In this document: one piece after another, positions 11,857 to 21,660 of the stretch
How the letters are laid out: each line of letters opens with the position of its first letter
Numbering within the stretch: the stretch's first letter is position 1
Program-made: the position numbers and the translations under genes
The notes under the pieces: model-generated
What the model saw: only the letters and a program-made list of their open reading frames with translations
What the model was told of the DNA's origin: nothing
Databases searched by the model: none
Assembly (NCBI GenBank): GCA_003116875.1
Contig: BCKT01000006.1
Span: 806,001 to 870,000 of the forward strand
Length of the DNA: 64,000 nucleotides
Reading direction: 5' to 3'
Source of the DNA: Takashimella koratensis
Lineage: Eukaryota > Basidiomycota > Tremellomycetes > Trichosporonales > Tetragoniomycetaceae

Positions 11857-12518
11857 GTATGCTCGGAACTCACTGAAACAGCGAGCCTCAACGTCGCCTT
11901 CGGTTCCTGTTCCCACGTCCGTATCGAGTTCAGGTACTTCGGCGCCTGATGTGAAAATGATCCAGGTAAAGTAAAAGGTATCAGCTCGTCGTCATTCAGG
12001 CTTTGAGACATGGTGACATGGTGACATGGTGACATGGTGACATGGTGACATGGTGACATGGTGACATGGTGACATGGCCTCTCGAAGCGCAAAAGCTCAC
12101 CTTTACAGATTGCAAGTTTTTGGTCGAGGCAGAACTGCCGGGTACATGATAGACAGGGCTTGCTTTGATCTGTTGGTCTGTAAAGTGGGATAATTGTCGA
12201 ATTTGAGAAACAAATACCTGGTCGTTGTAAGTTTGAACTCGACCTCAGCCTCTGCACACCTCGTTTCCCGACTTTCTCCGATCCTCTCTACTCCTCGACA
12301 CCTTACGGCCTAGACTACTAGGGACTGGATAACTTGACTTACATTTGCAATACGACGGTACGGGGTCGAAGAAGAGCGCTGATGCCGTTGGCTAAGAGAT
12401 GGGTTAGTATTGAGCCCGCTCACACCGAATCACGGAACTAGGGACGTACGAGGAGGATAGAGAGAGTGAGTAAGAGTAAGATCGATCGGGATAGTGACGA
12501 GGGCTGTGGGCGGACCAT
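11316..12518 (-). CDS. Conserved-looking fungal type I membrane protein with Cys-rich luminal domain, 199 aa
   Basis: Seven exons: 12518-12450, 12391-12343, 12217-12101, 11945-11874, 11769-11682, 11610-11550, 11459-11316, all with compatible phases. The product starts with a cleavable-looking signal peptide (RSILLLLTLSILL). It continues with a Cys-rich segment (SYCKCICFSNSTII, then KPCLSCTRQFCLDQKLAICK), an acidic stretch, one transmembrane helix (LIVTFFILVVIGLLLFAGI) and a cytosolic tail of about 70 residues. The CKC.CF.NSTII and PCLSC..QFCL pattern looks like a conserved fungal membrane-protein family, but I cannot give it a name or function. Orientation (Cys-rich part in the lumen or outside) is inferred from the signal peptide. 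Two introns carry tandem repeats, a (GA)n tract and an 8-bp minisatellite. Confidence 0.75.
11817..11852 (+). repeat. (GA)n microsatellite in an intron
   Basis: About 18 GA units sit in the intron between exons 4 and 5 of the minus-strand membrane-protein gene, giving a CT tract on its coding strand. Confidence 0.9.
12007..12077 (+). repeat. Perfect 8-bp minisatellite (GACATGGT)8 plus partial copy
   Basis: Eight identical copies of GACATGGT followed by a partial ninth fill nearly half of the 155-nt intron between exons 3 and 4 of the membrane-protein gene. Confidence 0.95.
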
Positions 12519-12822
12519 GATCGTGGGCAGGTTGGTGGACCGTAGACTCTAGTCGATGGTTAAATGTTGTTTCAAGAGCGAGAGTGAACGATGACGACGG
12601 CAAATGGCTCGAGTGGCTCGGGATCAACAAGGGTCCCTTGTCAGTCAAACCAAATCGCAACGACCCAGTCCATTGAATACCGACCACAGACCACCACCCC
12701 AACCTCCACCTTTGTCCTGTCGTCATCATCTAGCCCGCCGGTCGTTCCCTTGATCATCATCATCCCTCCTTGGTTATCCTCGTCCAGACCAGCCCGATCT
12801 CACCAAGCGACGGGCAACTTGC
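12519..12822. promoter_or_regulatory. Divergent promoter of the membrane-protein gene (-) and the Nudix gene (+)
   Basis: A 304-bp region separates the two start codons. It is rich in CA and pyrimidines toward the Nudix side. No specific binding site was recognised. Confidence 0.5.
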
Positions 12823-14298
12823 ATGTCTACCCTCCCTACCCTCTCCACTCTCTCCATAATCTCTCTCACTCGGCCGATAATCCGCCTCTCTCGGCCCCTG
12901 CTCTGCTCTCGCCCTCGACTACTCCACACGACGACGGCCACGACCACAACCACGGCCACTTACACTTCACCCCCTTGTCCTTACCCGTCCTCGTCCCTCT
13001 CACCTTTCATCACCCACCGACCGCCACCGCCTCGGTCTACGTCCCTATTCAACCAAGTCTACAACCCCCAACACTCCCACTTGTCCACCACGCGCCTTCT
13101 CTCTTCTTCCTCTTCCTCGCGACCCATACCCATACCCACACCGACATCAGCAATGTCTCAGAAACCCGAAGTCGTCTGCGTCGAGACCCTTCCCGGTGAC
13201 GCGAAATGGCTCAAACTCGAGAAGATCCACTGGAAAGATGAGGAAGGGAACGAGGTGAGTCTTGGCTCTGGGCGGGCGTTTGAGCTCGAGCAGGAGCTCC
13301 TCGAGCTCGGAGTCGTATCAGAATGTGCAATTCAGAGTCAGAGAAGACAAAGTCTATCGTCTGTTTCTTCTAGCTGACGTTTCAGCGAGTCTGGGAAGTC
13401 GCGAACCGCAAGACCCGGCCGAAATCAGGCGTCGACAGTGAGTCTTCCACAACGACTACGGCAACACCCTAGCTAACCTCTCCAGGCTGCCACATCCTCC
13501 CGCTCATCTACACTCCCGACGGCCAAGTCTACATTCTCCTCATTGAGCAGTTCCGTCCTCCAGCCGGTGCCACCGTCATCGGTAAGCCCCTCGAGCCCAG
13601 CCCTGCCCTTCTGCCCCCACTGTTCCAAACGCTTCTTGTCACGTCCATCCACCTAGCACTTTCCCTCTGTCGTTTGGCGCACGCTGACATGAACAGAACT
13701 CCCAGCCGGTCTCATCGACGATGGCGAGACGGCCGAGTCGTCGGCGCTCCGAGAGTTGCACGAGGAGACGGGTTACTCTGGACCCAAAGTACAAGTGAAG
13801 AGCGTGTCGCCTGTTCTCGTCAAGGACCCTGGGTGAGTCAAGTGACCATACACCTAGCTTTGCGATTTACTATCCAGAAGTCTTGGCCTTCATTCTATAG
13901 GACGGTGATAGACGCTGACACCGCCCAGGATGTCAGGAGCCAACATGCACCTCGTCACTGTCGAGATCAGGTTACAGCCAGGGGACGAAGACCCGCAACA
14001 GCACCTTGACCCGGTTAGTCCTGCATGACCACAATCACCCAATCTTTCTGTCCTGCATCCGTCAGTCAGGGATCACTGACGGTCGGTCCCAGGGTGAACA
14101 CATTGTCAAGCGACTCGTCCCTCTCAAAGACCTCAACAAGGTTCTCCAAGGTGAGTGAATGAATAAATCGACGCTACCCTGTTTGAATATGGAGACTGAC
14201 GAAGAAACGCAGAGTACTGGGCTCGCGGTTTCGCCATTGACGCACTCATCGCGAGCATCGCTCAGGGTCTCGACCTTGGCCAAGCTCTGGGCCAGTGA
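12823..14298 (+). CDS. YSA1: Nudix ADP-sugar (ADP-ribose) pyrophosphatase, Ysa1/NUDT5 type, 314 aa (or 204 aa from inner ATG)
   Basis: Hydrolyses ADP-ribose and related ADP-sugars to AMP and sugar phosphate, a Mg2+-dependent housekeeping reaction. Exons: 12823-13254, 13386-13437, 13486-13581, 13697-13832, 13929-14013, 14093-14150, 14213-14298. The Nudix box begins at GLIDDGE (about residue 198) and continues with RELHEETGY. The neighbouring EQFRPP and ELPAG motifs are typical of the Ysa1/NUDT5 group. Two starts are possible. The ATG at 12823 adds about 110 residues rich in Ser, Thr, Arg and Leu with almost no acidic residues. The in-frame ATG at 13153 gives a normal-length enzyme. The extension could be a mitochondrial presequence or merely translated leader. 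Enzyme identity is secure; the start is not. Confidence 0.9.
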
Positions 14299-17200
14299 CG
14301 ATGGGCTCTCGAGAGATCTGAACACGTATCAACCGGTTCAACAATGACCAGCTAGAGGATGAAGAATGGTGTCAGTGGAGAGTGACGTCGGTGGTGAAAT
14401 GTGCTGTATCGTGTTCAATATGACCAAGAGCTCTTGCATGCACGAATCTTGTAAGATATGACCGCAATGTTAGGAAAGGTTCGAGCTATACTCCAATCGT
14501 CGCTCAAGGCTGGGTCAGACTGGATTCCATGACTCGCTCTCCCATTCCTTCTGGATCCGTCTCCATGGGACTGGACTTGGTCGATCAGACCGGGCCCAGT
14601 AGTTCGGAGCCGGAGCCGCAGCCTGCGCCCCTGCCCAAGCCCAGCGCAATTGAGGGCGTGGGAAACCAGCTTTCTCAGTGGCATGTCTCGTGATCACTTC
14701 CAGCTAGGAGCCCGGCGGGGGCGGGGCCTACGAAGTCTCAGGGGGAGTCTAGGCCCGGCATGGTGTTTAGTGGCTATCACATGCTACCCAACCTAGCCGC
14801 CGGATCGGCACTCGTCAGATCGAGCGGACCAAACCCTACCATTCCCCACGATACTCCACACTTGACTCCACATCTAGATCCTGTGTTGCTACCTTACCGT
14901 TCCTGGTGATCTATAGACTTGGCCGTCGCCGCTACCGTCGCCGTTGCCGTCTTCCGTTACCGCTCCCCACCCTCCCATTTCCCCTCCTCGGCTCCACGTT
15001 TTAGCTCCAAGGAAGCGCCAATCACCTCTCTAGCCTGTCGGTGTGTTGAAAGGACTCTGTTGCCTTCCCCAGTCACCCGGAACCGACACGAGCCGGATTC
15101 CGAGTCTACCCGAGTTTTGTTGATTGCTCTGATGGGTTATCTTACTCATCTGTATAGCTGGGCACAGATGGAGGGTGGAATATTCGAAATTCAATAGAGA
15201 GGAATGAATTCCCAATCCCAAGGGAGGTGGGTGCGATAGGGCGCTGATCATTCCCAATATCGACTAGGTGGTTGGTTTGATTGAGGTTGCTGCGCAAGGC
15301 ATGGGGGCAAGGGCTCGCACAGACACGGACTCGGAGGTCAAGAGAGACTGAGACATACTGACACTGAGACCTCTGTGACACTGTGGTTGTGACGCTGAAG
15401 CAGAGTAACCACAGCCTGTCACTGTCACACCACACAGACCCGCACCAACCGCGTATCATTCCCCAGCGTCATTTAAAATCGCGCAAAACTGTAAACTACT
15501 GCTGCAACGGTGCGTCTTGTCCAAAGGAAGGGTGAGGTTGATTGGTCATTAGTTGATCATCATTTCCGTGAAAAAAATATATAATGGTAATAACAAATTG
15601 GGGTCCTTGTTTCGCATCAGAGCGGCGAAGCGAGGCCGCCCACCCGCGGTCCTTCCCCCTCGTCCATGGGGGGGAGGCCAGTGGGCACACAGACGGGCAG
15701 GGCCGACCACGAGGACCCCAAATTGCGCCGGCGGTAGAGGAGGAATGTAGGAGGGCTTCCCACCCCCTCCTCCCGCCTTGCAATCGGTCAGCTGAGGGCT
15801 TGGCTGTCGTCGGCCCAGGAATAATGATGGCCCGGTAGCCGTGATCATCATCCAACTCGGGCATGTTAAGCGAGGTCACAAGGCTACAGTGGTCGTCTTG
15901 AGCACTTTATTCGGATCCACAATGGTCATTTGTGCATCTATGAGGACGACACTGTGTGAAACCGTTGGCGATACGATACAGAGATTGAGAGAGAAGGGCG
16001 TGACGTGTTGCCCTTGTGTGTGTGGGAGCTGTGGAATGCCAGACCGCACGTTCTTCAGAGTCATTCAATCTCCTCGTCCTCTTCCTCTTCCTCCTCGTCC
16101 CAATCTCAGTGTGCGCCCCGGCAATCGTTGCACGAGGACGAAGGGGTGTGGGAAAGGAAAGGCATGTATGTATGCTGGGGGGTTTGATTGGTAATTGCGG
16201 ATTCGTAATTTGAGACTGTAAGCGAGACCCAAAGGAGGGTTAGAGTAGGTGAGGCCGGACACGTTTCAAAGGATGGGTCAGTGCGTGATTGAGGAACCGG
16301 GATGGGTGAGGGGTTAATGACGAATACGGCCAAGTGCAAGTGGGAGGGAGGAAGGGGAAGGGGAAGATGGGGCGAGGGGTGGAGAGGGGAGGGGAGGAAG
16401 CAACAGGCTGTTGATTACCGTGTTTGCGGCTCGTGTCAGAACCTCGTCAGGACGCGTCCCGGCGGCCGATGAGCGAGTTTCACGATCAGAGCCACGGAGT
16501 GATGAGGGGGGAGGGGCGGTTGTTGACGTTGGCGGTGCTGGGGAGGAGGGGTGCAATTAGCCCAAAGGAAGCCGCGGCAAAGCGTGGGGGATATCCGCAT
16601 CCCCGGTCCTCTTGCCGCAAATCTGCACCAAGGACGGTCTCGTGTCTCTGCGCGATAAAAAGGGGGGTACTCGAGATCAAGACCATCGCGTTTGGTTTCC
16701 CTTGCACTCTCATCTTCCTTTTCACCAACTACTACTACCACCTCACGCCAACTCTCGCTGACAGCATCAACTCAATTCGACTCTTCTCGTCTCTTCTCAC
16801 TGCCCAACTCTACTTGTCCACTCTACTCGTCACCAAACCCTACCCCCTACTCGACACCGCCTTTGATCCGATCCGCATATATACTGCCAGACTGGGGGTC
16901 CCAGACAAGCAAGAAAGACCCTTTCGCATCTCTCCCTCTCCTTCCACTCTCATCTCCACGCGCCCACCATCACTTTCACCCACCACCCTCGATCGAGCAA
17001 CCGAGCAACCACTTGTTACTCGTCCCACTCCCCAACCCCACTGCTTCCCCACCTCACGACATCCCCCCCACCCCCCGCGCACTGTACCCTGCAGCCTCCA
17101 ATCGACCCACCTGATTCACTTCAGGATACCTTAAATACCCTTCCCAACCTTACCCGGAACCGGTCCCTTCGTCATCCCTTCTCCCCTCATTTCCTTTGTT

Positions 17201-17604
17201 TGGTCCCAATTCTCACCGGCACCTCGTGAGTCCTTCACCCCATCATCCCACCCTTCCCCGTCCATCTCGCATCCAACACAACCCCGCATCCATCTCATCC
17301 CCTCCCTCCTCTTTCGCATTCCTAGTCCCCCTTCACTCCGCTAGCATCGCCTCATAGGCACACTACACTACGCCACAACCACTCATCCCTCCCGACCCAA
17401 ACCACTTCTCGTCCCTTCCACGCCCTTCTCGTCCCTATCACGGACCTCCGTGACCCCAGGCTGACGACAACGATACATAAAGGAAGAAGCCCTTGTCTTT
17501 CTTCTCCCCAAACCAACGCCTTTCATCAACATCACCATCACCTACCCTGACCCCACACCTCGCCAAGCCACCAAGCCACCATTCCCCCCGCCAACATTCT
17601 CAAC
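14299..17604. other. Long gene-free region (3.3 kb), including promoter of the Cys-rich gene
   Basis: No coding gene could be supported. Notable contents are an 8-bp inverted repeat (CTGTGGTT/AACCACAG, 15381-15414), a GC-rich potentially structured element at about 15590-15725, and a 900-bp pyrimidine-rich stretch (about 16690-17600) that is probably promoter and leader of the downstream plus-strand gene. ORFs inside the pyrimidine-rich stretch are compositional. Confidence 0.6.
15590..15730. other. Candidate structured element (possible non-coding RNA)
   Basis: Arms 15598-15607 and 15712-15721 (TTGGGGTCCT and AGGACCCCAA) pair perfectly over 10 bp and close about 100 nt. Inside are further hairpin-forming segments, GCGGC/GCCGC at about 15620-15640 and CCTTCCCCC/GGGGGGGAGG at about 15652-15678. 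A TATATAAT-like box lies about 15-20 nt upstream on the plus strand. I could not match it to U1-U6, SRP, RNase P or MRP RNA. Confidence 0.3.
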
Positions 17605-18774
17605 ATGGCGACAACGCTGCGACTCCCGTCGACGGCGCCAACAACAACAACTCACTCCTCTCTTCTTCCCATCCCCGAGCTCTCACGGTCTCCTGATACC
17701 AGTGAGACATCTGACGACGAGTCGGTCCACGAAGGATGCACATCCACCTCCAAGGTCTTGAACCCACCGACGACTGACGCCGGCCCGTCTCAACCCAAAG
17801 TCACACCCGAGGCGGCTCGAAAGCCTGCAAAGCCCATCAACTTTATCACTCGGCAGCGGATACGCGACCGCCTCGCCGCCGCCAAGGCCAACGCCGCTGT
17901 CAACACTCTCAACTGGCTCGAGGGCAGGACGGTGAGTCTGAGCCCATGCATGCGGCCAGACGTTCCTCCACACTCAGCGCCTCTTTGTCCACAAATCATT
18001 TCGCCACCCATTGTTCATTGTTTACATGATTCCCCGCTCGGGTTCCTTCATGAGATCATCCATCAGACGCTGACGACTTGCAGTGCTGTATACAGCCTTA
18101 CGGCTCCTGCCGACGAGTCAACCTCGTCGGGTCGGCTTATTGTGTACTGGTGAGCGGCTTTGGTCGGATGAAACCGACACTGTCCTCCCCACACAAACAT
18201 GCCACCCCTTCTCCACATTCCCTCCGCGACGATCGGCGGGTGCCACTTTGGCGTTTTCTACCCTGCCTCGAGACCCCTCTGAGCTTCCACCTCGTCAGTG
18301 ACTGACACCTCGACAGCATTCTTGCCCCGCCATCAACGCGGACGGCTCCGCTTGCTACAACCTCGTGTCCAACCCGGCTGATAGCAAATATTGTAAATAC
18401 GGTTGTACGTCATTTCCCCTTCAATTGCCACCCAGACTCACTGCTGACGATCCTCAGGGCACTCCGAGACCAACCGCGATAAACCCCTCGCCGACCTCAT
18501 GGAGCATCGAAAGCAGTACGACCGCCTCGCTGCTCTGGATCGGTCCAACGAAATCTCTTCCCACTTTTCATACTTTGAGGAACACTTTTCCTCGGCCGGC
18601 TCATCGTCAGGGAGGGCGTCTGACTCGCCGCGGGTGGCACCGATACCGATGCCGTCGCGGAACGAACAGCAGGAGCGACCGTGGGGCGCACACGGGGTCG
18701 ACAAGTGGTGGGTCGGGGAGTGGAACAACAACCAGCGTCGAGGAGCCGCCTCAGACCGGACATATGACGCATGA
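17605..18774 (+). CDS. Hypothetical protein with a compact Cys-rich module, 265 aa
   Basis: Exons: 17605-17931, 18084-18149, 18317-18404, 18458-18774 (phases 0, 0, 1). Residues 1-75 are Ser/Thr/Pro-rich. Next comes a basic stretch (ITRQRIRDRLAAAKANAA), then a Cys-rich module of about 60 residues (TCCIQPYGSC, SAYC, HSCPAINADGSAC, KYCKYGWHSE) with eight cysteines and two histidines. The C-terminal region is polar. The spacing suggests metal binding or disulfide pairing, but I recognise no named zinc finger. There is no signal peptide, which favours metal binding. The consistency of four exons across phases, each ending a cysteine-containing segment, supports a real gene. Function unknown. Confidence 0.65.
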
Positions 18775-19417
18775 CTTCGACTGCGGGGGTCGGGTGCGTG
18801 GTCGAGCGGACCACCGGCCCGCCAACCAATCGAAGCGAAACGAGGCGAGGCACACCGAAGGCGATGACACAAGGCGGTAGCGCTTGATGCGCTCGATACT
18901 ATTTACTCGGCATTATGTTGTTCCATTCTTCCCTCTTCTTTCTTCTCATATATTGGTGTTCCTCCCAGAGTCTCTTGATATTTCGCGATCCCTATAACCG
19001 CGGTCGACACAACGTGTCGTCGAGATTGAACGAGACATCCAGACACTTCCTCGCTCAACTCTTACTCAACCAACAAACGTAATGTTGTATGAGCCTCTGT
19101 TCGTCTCTTGTACCTAACCCAAACTCAACCGACCGTCTCACATTTCGGAGGGTTTAAACACGACCCCCGTTTCATACATGTTGTAACAAAAAATTGAATG
19201 AAGAATGACGAGCTGGGTCTGAGACCCGGCGGCAAGTCGCGTGGAATGGTACATTGCATGAAGTGGAGCAACGACATGGTTATTGTCTGATCTACGTCTA
19301 TTGTTTGGCCACTGTCTCTGACCACACCAGGTCCCTTGCCCCGTCTGTCCACTGTTGGCGATTCATCATCCAATGTTCCTTTTCCTCAATGTCCTATCTC
19401 CCGTCTCCTGGGCCTAG
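18775..19417. other. Convergent 3' intergenic region, nothing seen
   Basis: This 643-bp stretch lies between two convergent genes. No supported ORF, repeat or RNA signature. Confidence 0.6.
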
Positions 19418-21202
19418 TCACATCGGCACCGCACTCGACCCGAGCGGCGGGTCAACAGTCGACCGAGGTACTCTCACTGCCGAATCAGTGATGAATCCCG
19501 CCACTACCTCTGCGACGAGTCTCGAGTGTTCCTCCGCTACGACGTGAGGCAAAGGTTAGCACCCAATGTTAGCCTCGTAGTGGTCACTGTTGTGGAGATT
19601 CCCGGGTTCTGAACTCACTCAAACAAAAAGCATGTGGAACGCCGTCAAGGATCTTGACCCGTTCCCCCTCCTTCTCCTCTCCTTGTCCTTCTCCTTCTTC
19701 CACTGTCTCACCGCCAAGAGCCCTCCTAACGATCCCTCCATCCTTCCCAACCCACCCATCCAACCCACCTTTACTCCAAACCCCCCTCACCCGGTTCTTG
19801 TTAGCCACAAACCAACTCTCGTCGAGGTCTCGGATACTGTCCATCTCCGACCGCGCGAGAGCGAGAACGTGTGCGATGGTCCGTGGGGAACGCAGGAGAG
19901 CGAGGGTGGGCGCCGGGAAAAGGGTGAAGGGGAGGATAGGGAAGAGGAGGGGGGAGAGGATGGGGAGAAGCGGACGAAGAGGTCGGTGGAATATTGGCTG
20001 CGTTGGTGGATGGAAGAGGAGAGAAGATGTAAGCGATTCAAGTCTTGGGAATGACACATAGAGAGGTAGAGGAGGGGTCGATTAGGATTGTGCAGTGAAA
20101 CAGAAAGAAGAGAATGCGGAGAACGAGGTAGTCCCCAACTTTTGACTCACCCAGAGTACACGACCATTGAAAGAATCCGCAATCCACCCCAAGGTAGGGA
20201 ACAACAACACCGCTTTCCCTAGATCCATCGAAGTAGGAGAAGGCGCGGCGATCTTGAATACCTCGCACGCTAGCCAGGCTCCAACCGAGTGACCTACGAG
20301 ATCGATCTGGGTCCGCCTTGTGTCCCGTGGGGAAGAGGAAGATGAGTCCGAGGGACCTGGAGCCGGTGTTGACGACTCAAGCTCGGCATCTACTTCTGCC
20401 TCGTCTTCCTCGACCGACTCTGCGCCCTTCGCAGTGTGGCCCTGGCTGACTTTGTCGCGCTCTTCACTCGCGCCCCAGGCGTCCAAAGTTCCTCGTAGGG
20501 CACGAACAAGCTCCACTTTTGCCCTCAATTGCGCGTCCAGAGTCAACGGCGTCTCCGGAGCCACACGGGTCACGGGGGTCACAGTGGTCACGGGGACCTC
20601 GTTCCCATCCCGACTCCCACCCTTACCCCGATCCTCATTCCCTTTCCCATCCCCTTCCCCAGCCCCACTTCCGGCCGCGTTCCCACGCGTGAGTGTAGAG
20701 CCAGACCCAGCGCTGGAGGGAACGGCAGATACAGTGCAAGGGTGAGACCGAAAGTATCGTGGGTCGTGTCCGATATGTGAGGTAGAGAGGATCGCGTGAT
20801 CACATGGGAGGAGGGAGTGAAGGTGGTTCAGGAAAGGGAGGTAGTAGTTGAGTAGACCAGGGTTACCTAGAGTTTGGGAAGGTTAGTAAGTAAAGAGGGA
20901 AGAGAAGAGAGGGGGAGGAGGAGAGAGGATGGTACGGTGCCGCCCGCGAACGTACCGAGGATGAACAAGGTCAAGTGCGCTGGTCTGGCTCTCTGTGTCG
21001 TTGATCGTTGCTCTGCGTCATCCATAGCAACATCCAAGTGCCCGTCCTGCGCGGGGGGCCAGTACTGCATAGCCGCCCATCCCTCGGCCCCGGGGTTCCG
21101 ATGCTCGAATGCGCATTCGATAGGCGCCTGAACCTTGGTTACCGAAGTCGATGCAACCGTTGGCGTCGGTGGGTCGTAGAGAAAGCTCAAGCGGGGGTCC
21201 AT
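19418..21202 (-). CDS. LDAH-family lipid droplet-associated serine hydrolase, 486 aa
   Basis: Alpha/beta hydrolase of the LDAH (DUF2305/UPF0554) family, found on lipid droplets and linked to neutral-lipid turnover. Exons: 21202-20956, 20866-20151, 19997-19619, 19536-19418 (phases 1, 0, 1). Family motifs appear in order: GNPGLLNYYLPFL, TSHIGHD, the nucleophile elbow LVGHSVGAW (Ser276), AVLLFPTLGWIADSFNG and the catalytic-histidine motif GVPHAFCL. Between the ISHIGH-like motif and the nucleophile there is an insertion, roughly residues 125-265, of low-complexity Gly/Lys/Asp and acidic Glu/Asp sequence that is absent from the shorter animal proteins (about 325 aa). The third-exon acceptor was chosen because the nearer AG leads straight to a stop. 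Confidence 0.85.
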
Positions 21203-21660
21203 CGTTGCAGGTCTTGCAAGTGATCAGTGTCGTGGAGCGATCGACGGATGCGAGAAAAGTCTTGGCCCGGTGTAAGTAGTGTGAGGTACGATCAGAACAG
21301 CGTTTCAAGAATAGCGGAAACACCGGCATAATTAAACCGGCGGGAACCCACACGTGGGATTTCTCACTGGAATCTACAATCGTCCACTGCCCTCGCCGCA
21401 ATCCGAAACCGTTGATATAAGATCATAGATATCGATGAGACGTACAAGCGCCGCCGAGGCACAGGTCAAGAACAACGAGCAAGAAGAGATGGTTCATGAT
21501 GGGCGGTAAATAATAAAATGTAGACAGATTCGAATTTGTATTATATTGGTCCACTTGGGAGACCGCCTACTTCTCCTTCTCTAACCACGACACGACACGA
21601 CGACAATGCTGAGACTATATCCACACACGATGTAGTTGCCCAACACGTCTAACCGCTAGT
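21203..21660. other. LDAH promoter / transporter 3' region
   Basis: This 458-bp region is upstream of the LDAH gene and downstream of the siderophore transporter, both minus strand. No specific element recognised. Confidence 0.5.

Noticed and set aside
14415..14760. Possible tRNA or small RNA around a GGTTCGAG sequence
   Set aside because: No matching A box, cloverleaf or terminator could be drawn.
16424..17134. 236-codon plus-strand ORF
   Set aside because: It lies in a pyrimidine-rich promoter stretch, has biased composition and overlapping ORFs in other frames, and resembles no family.
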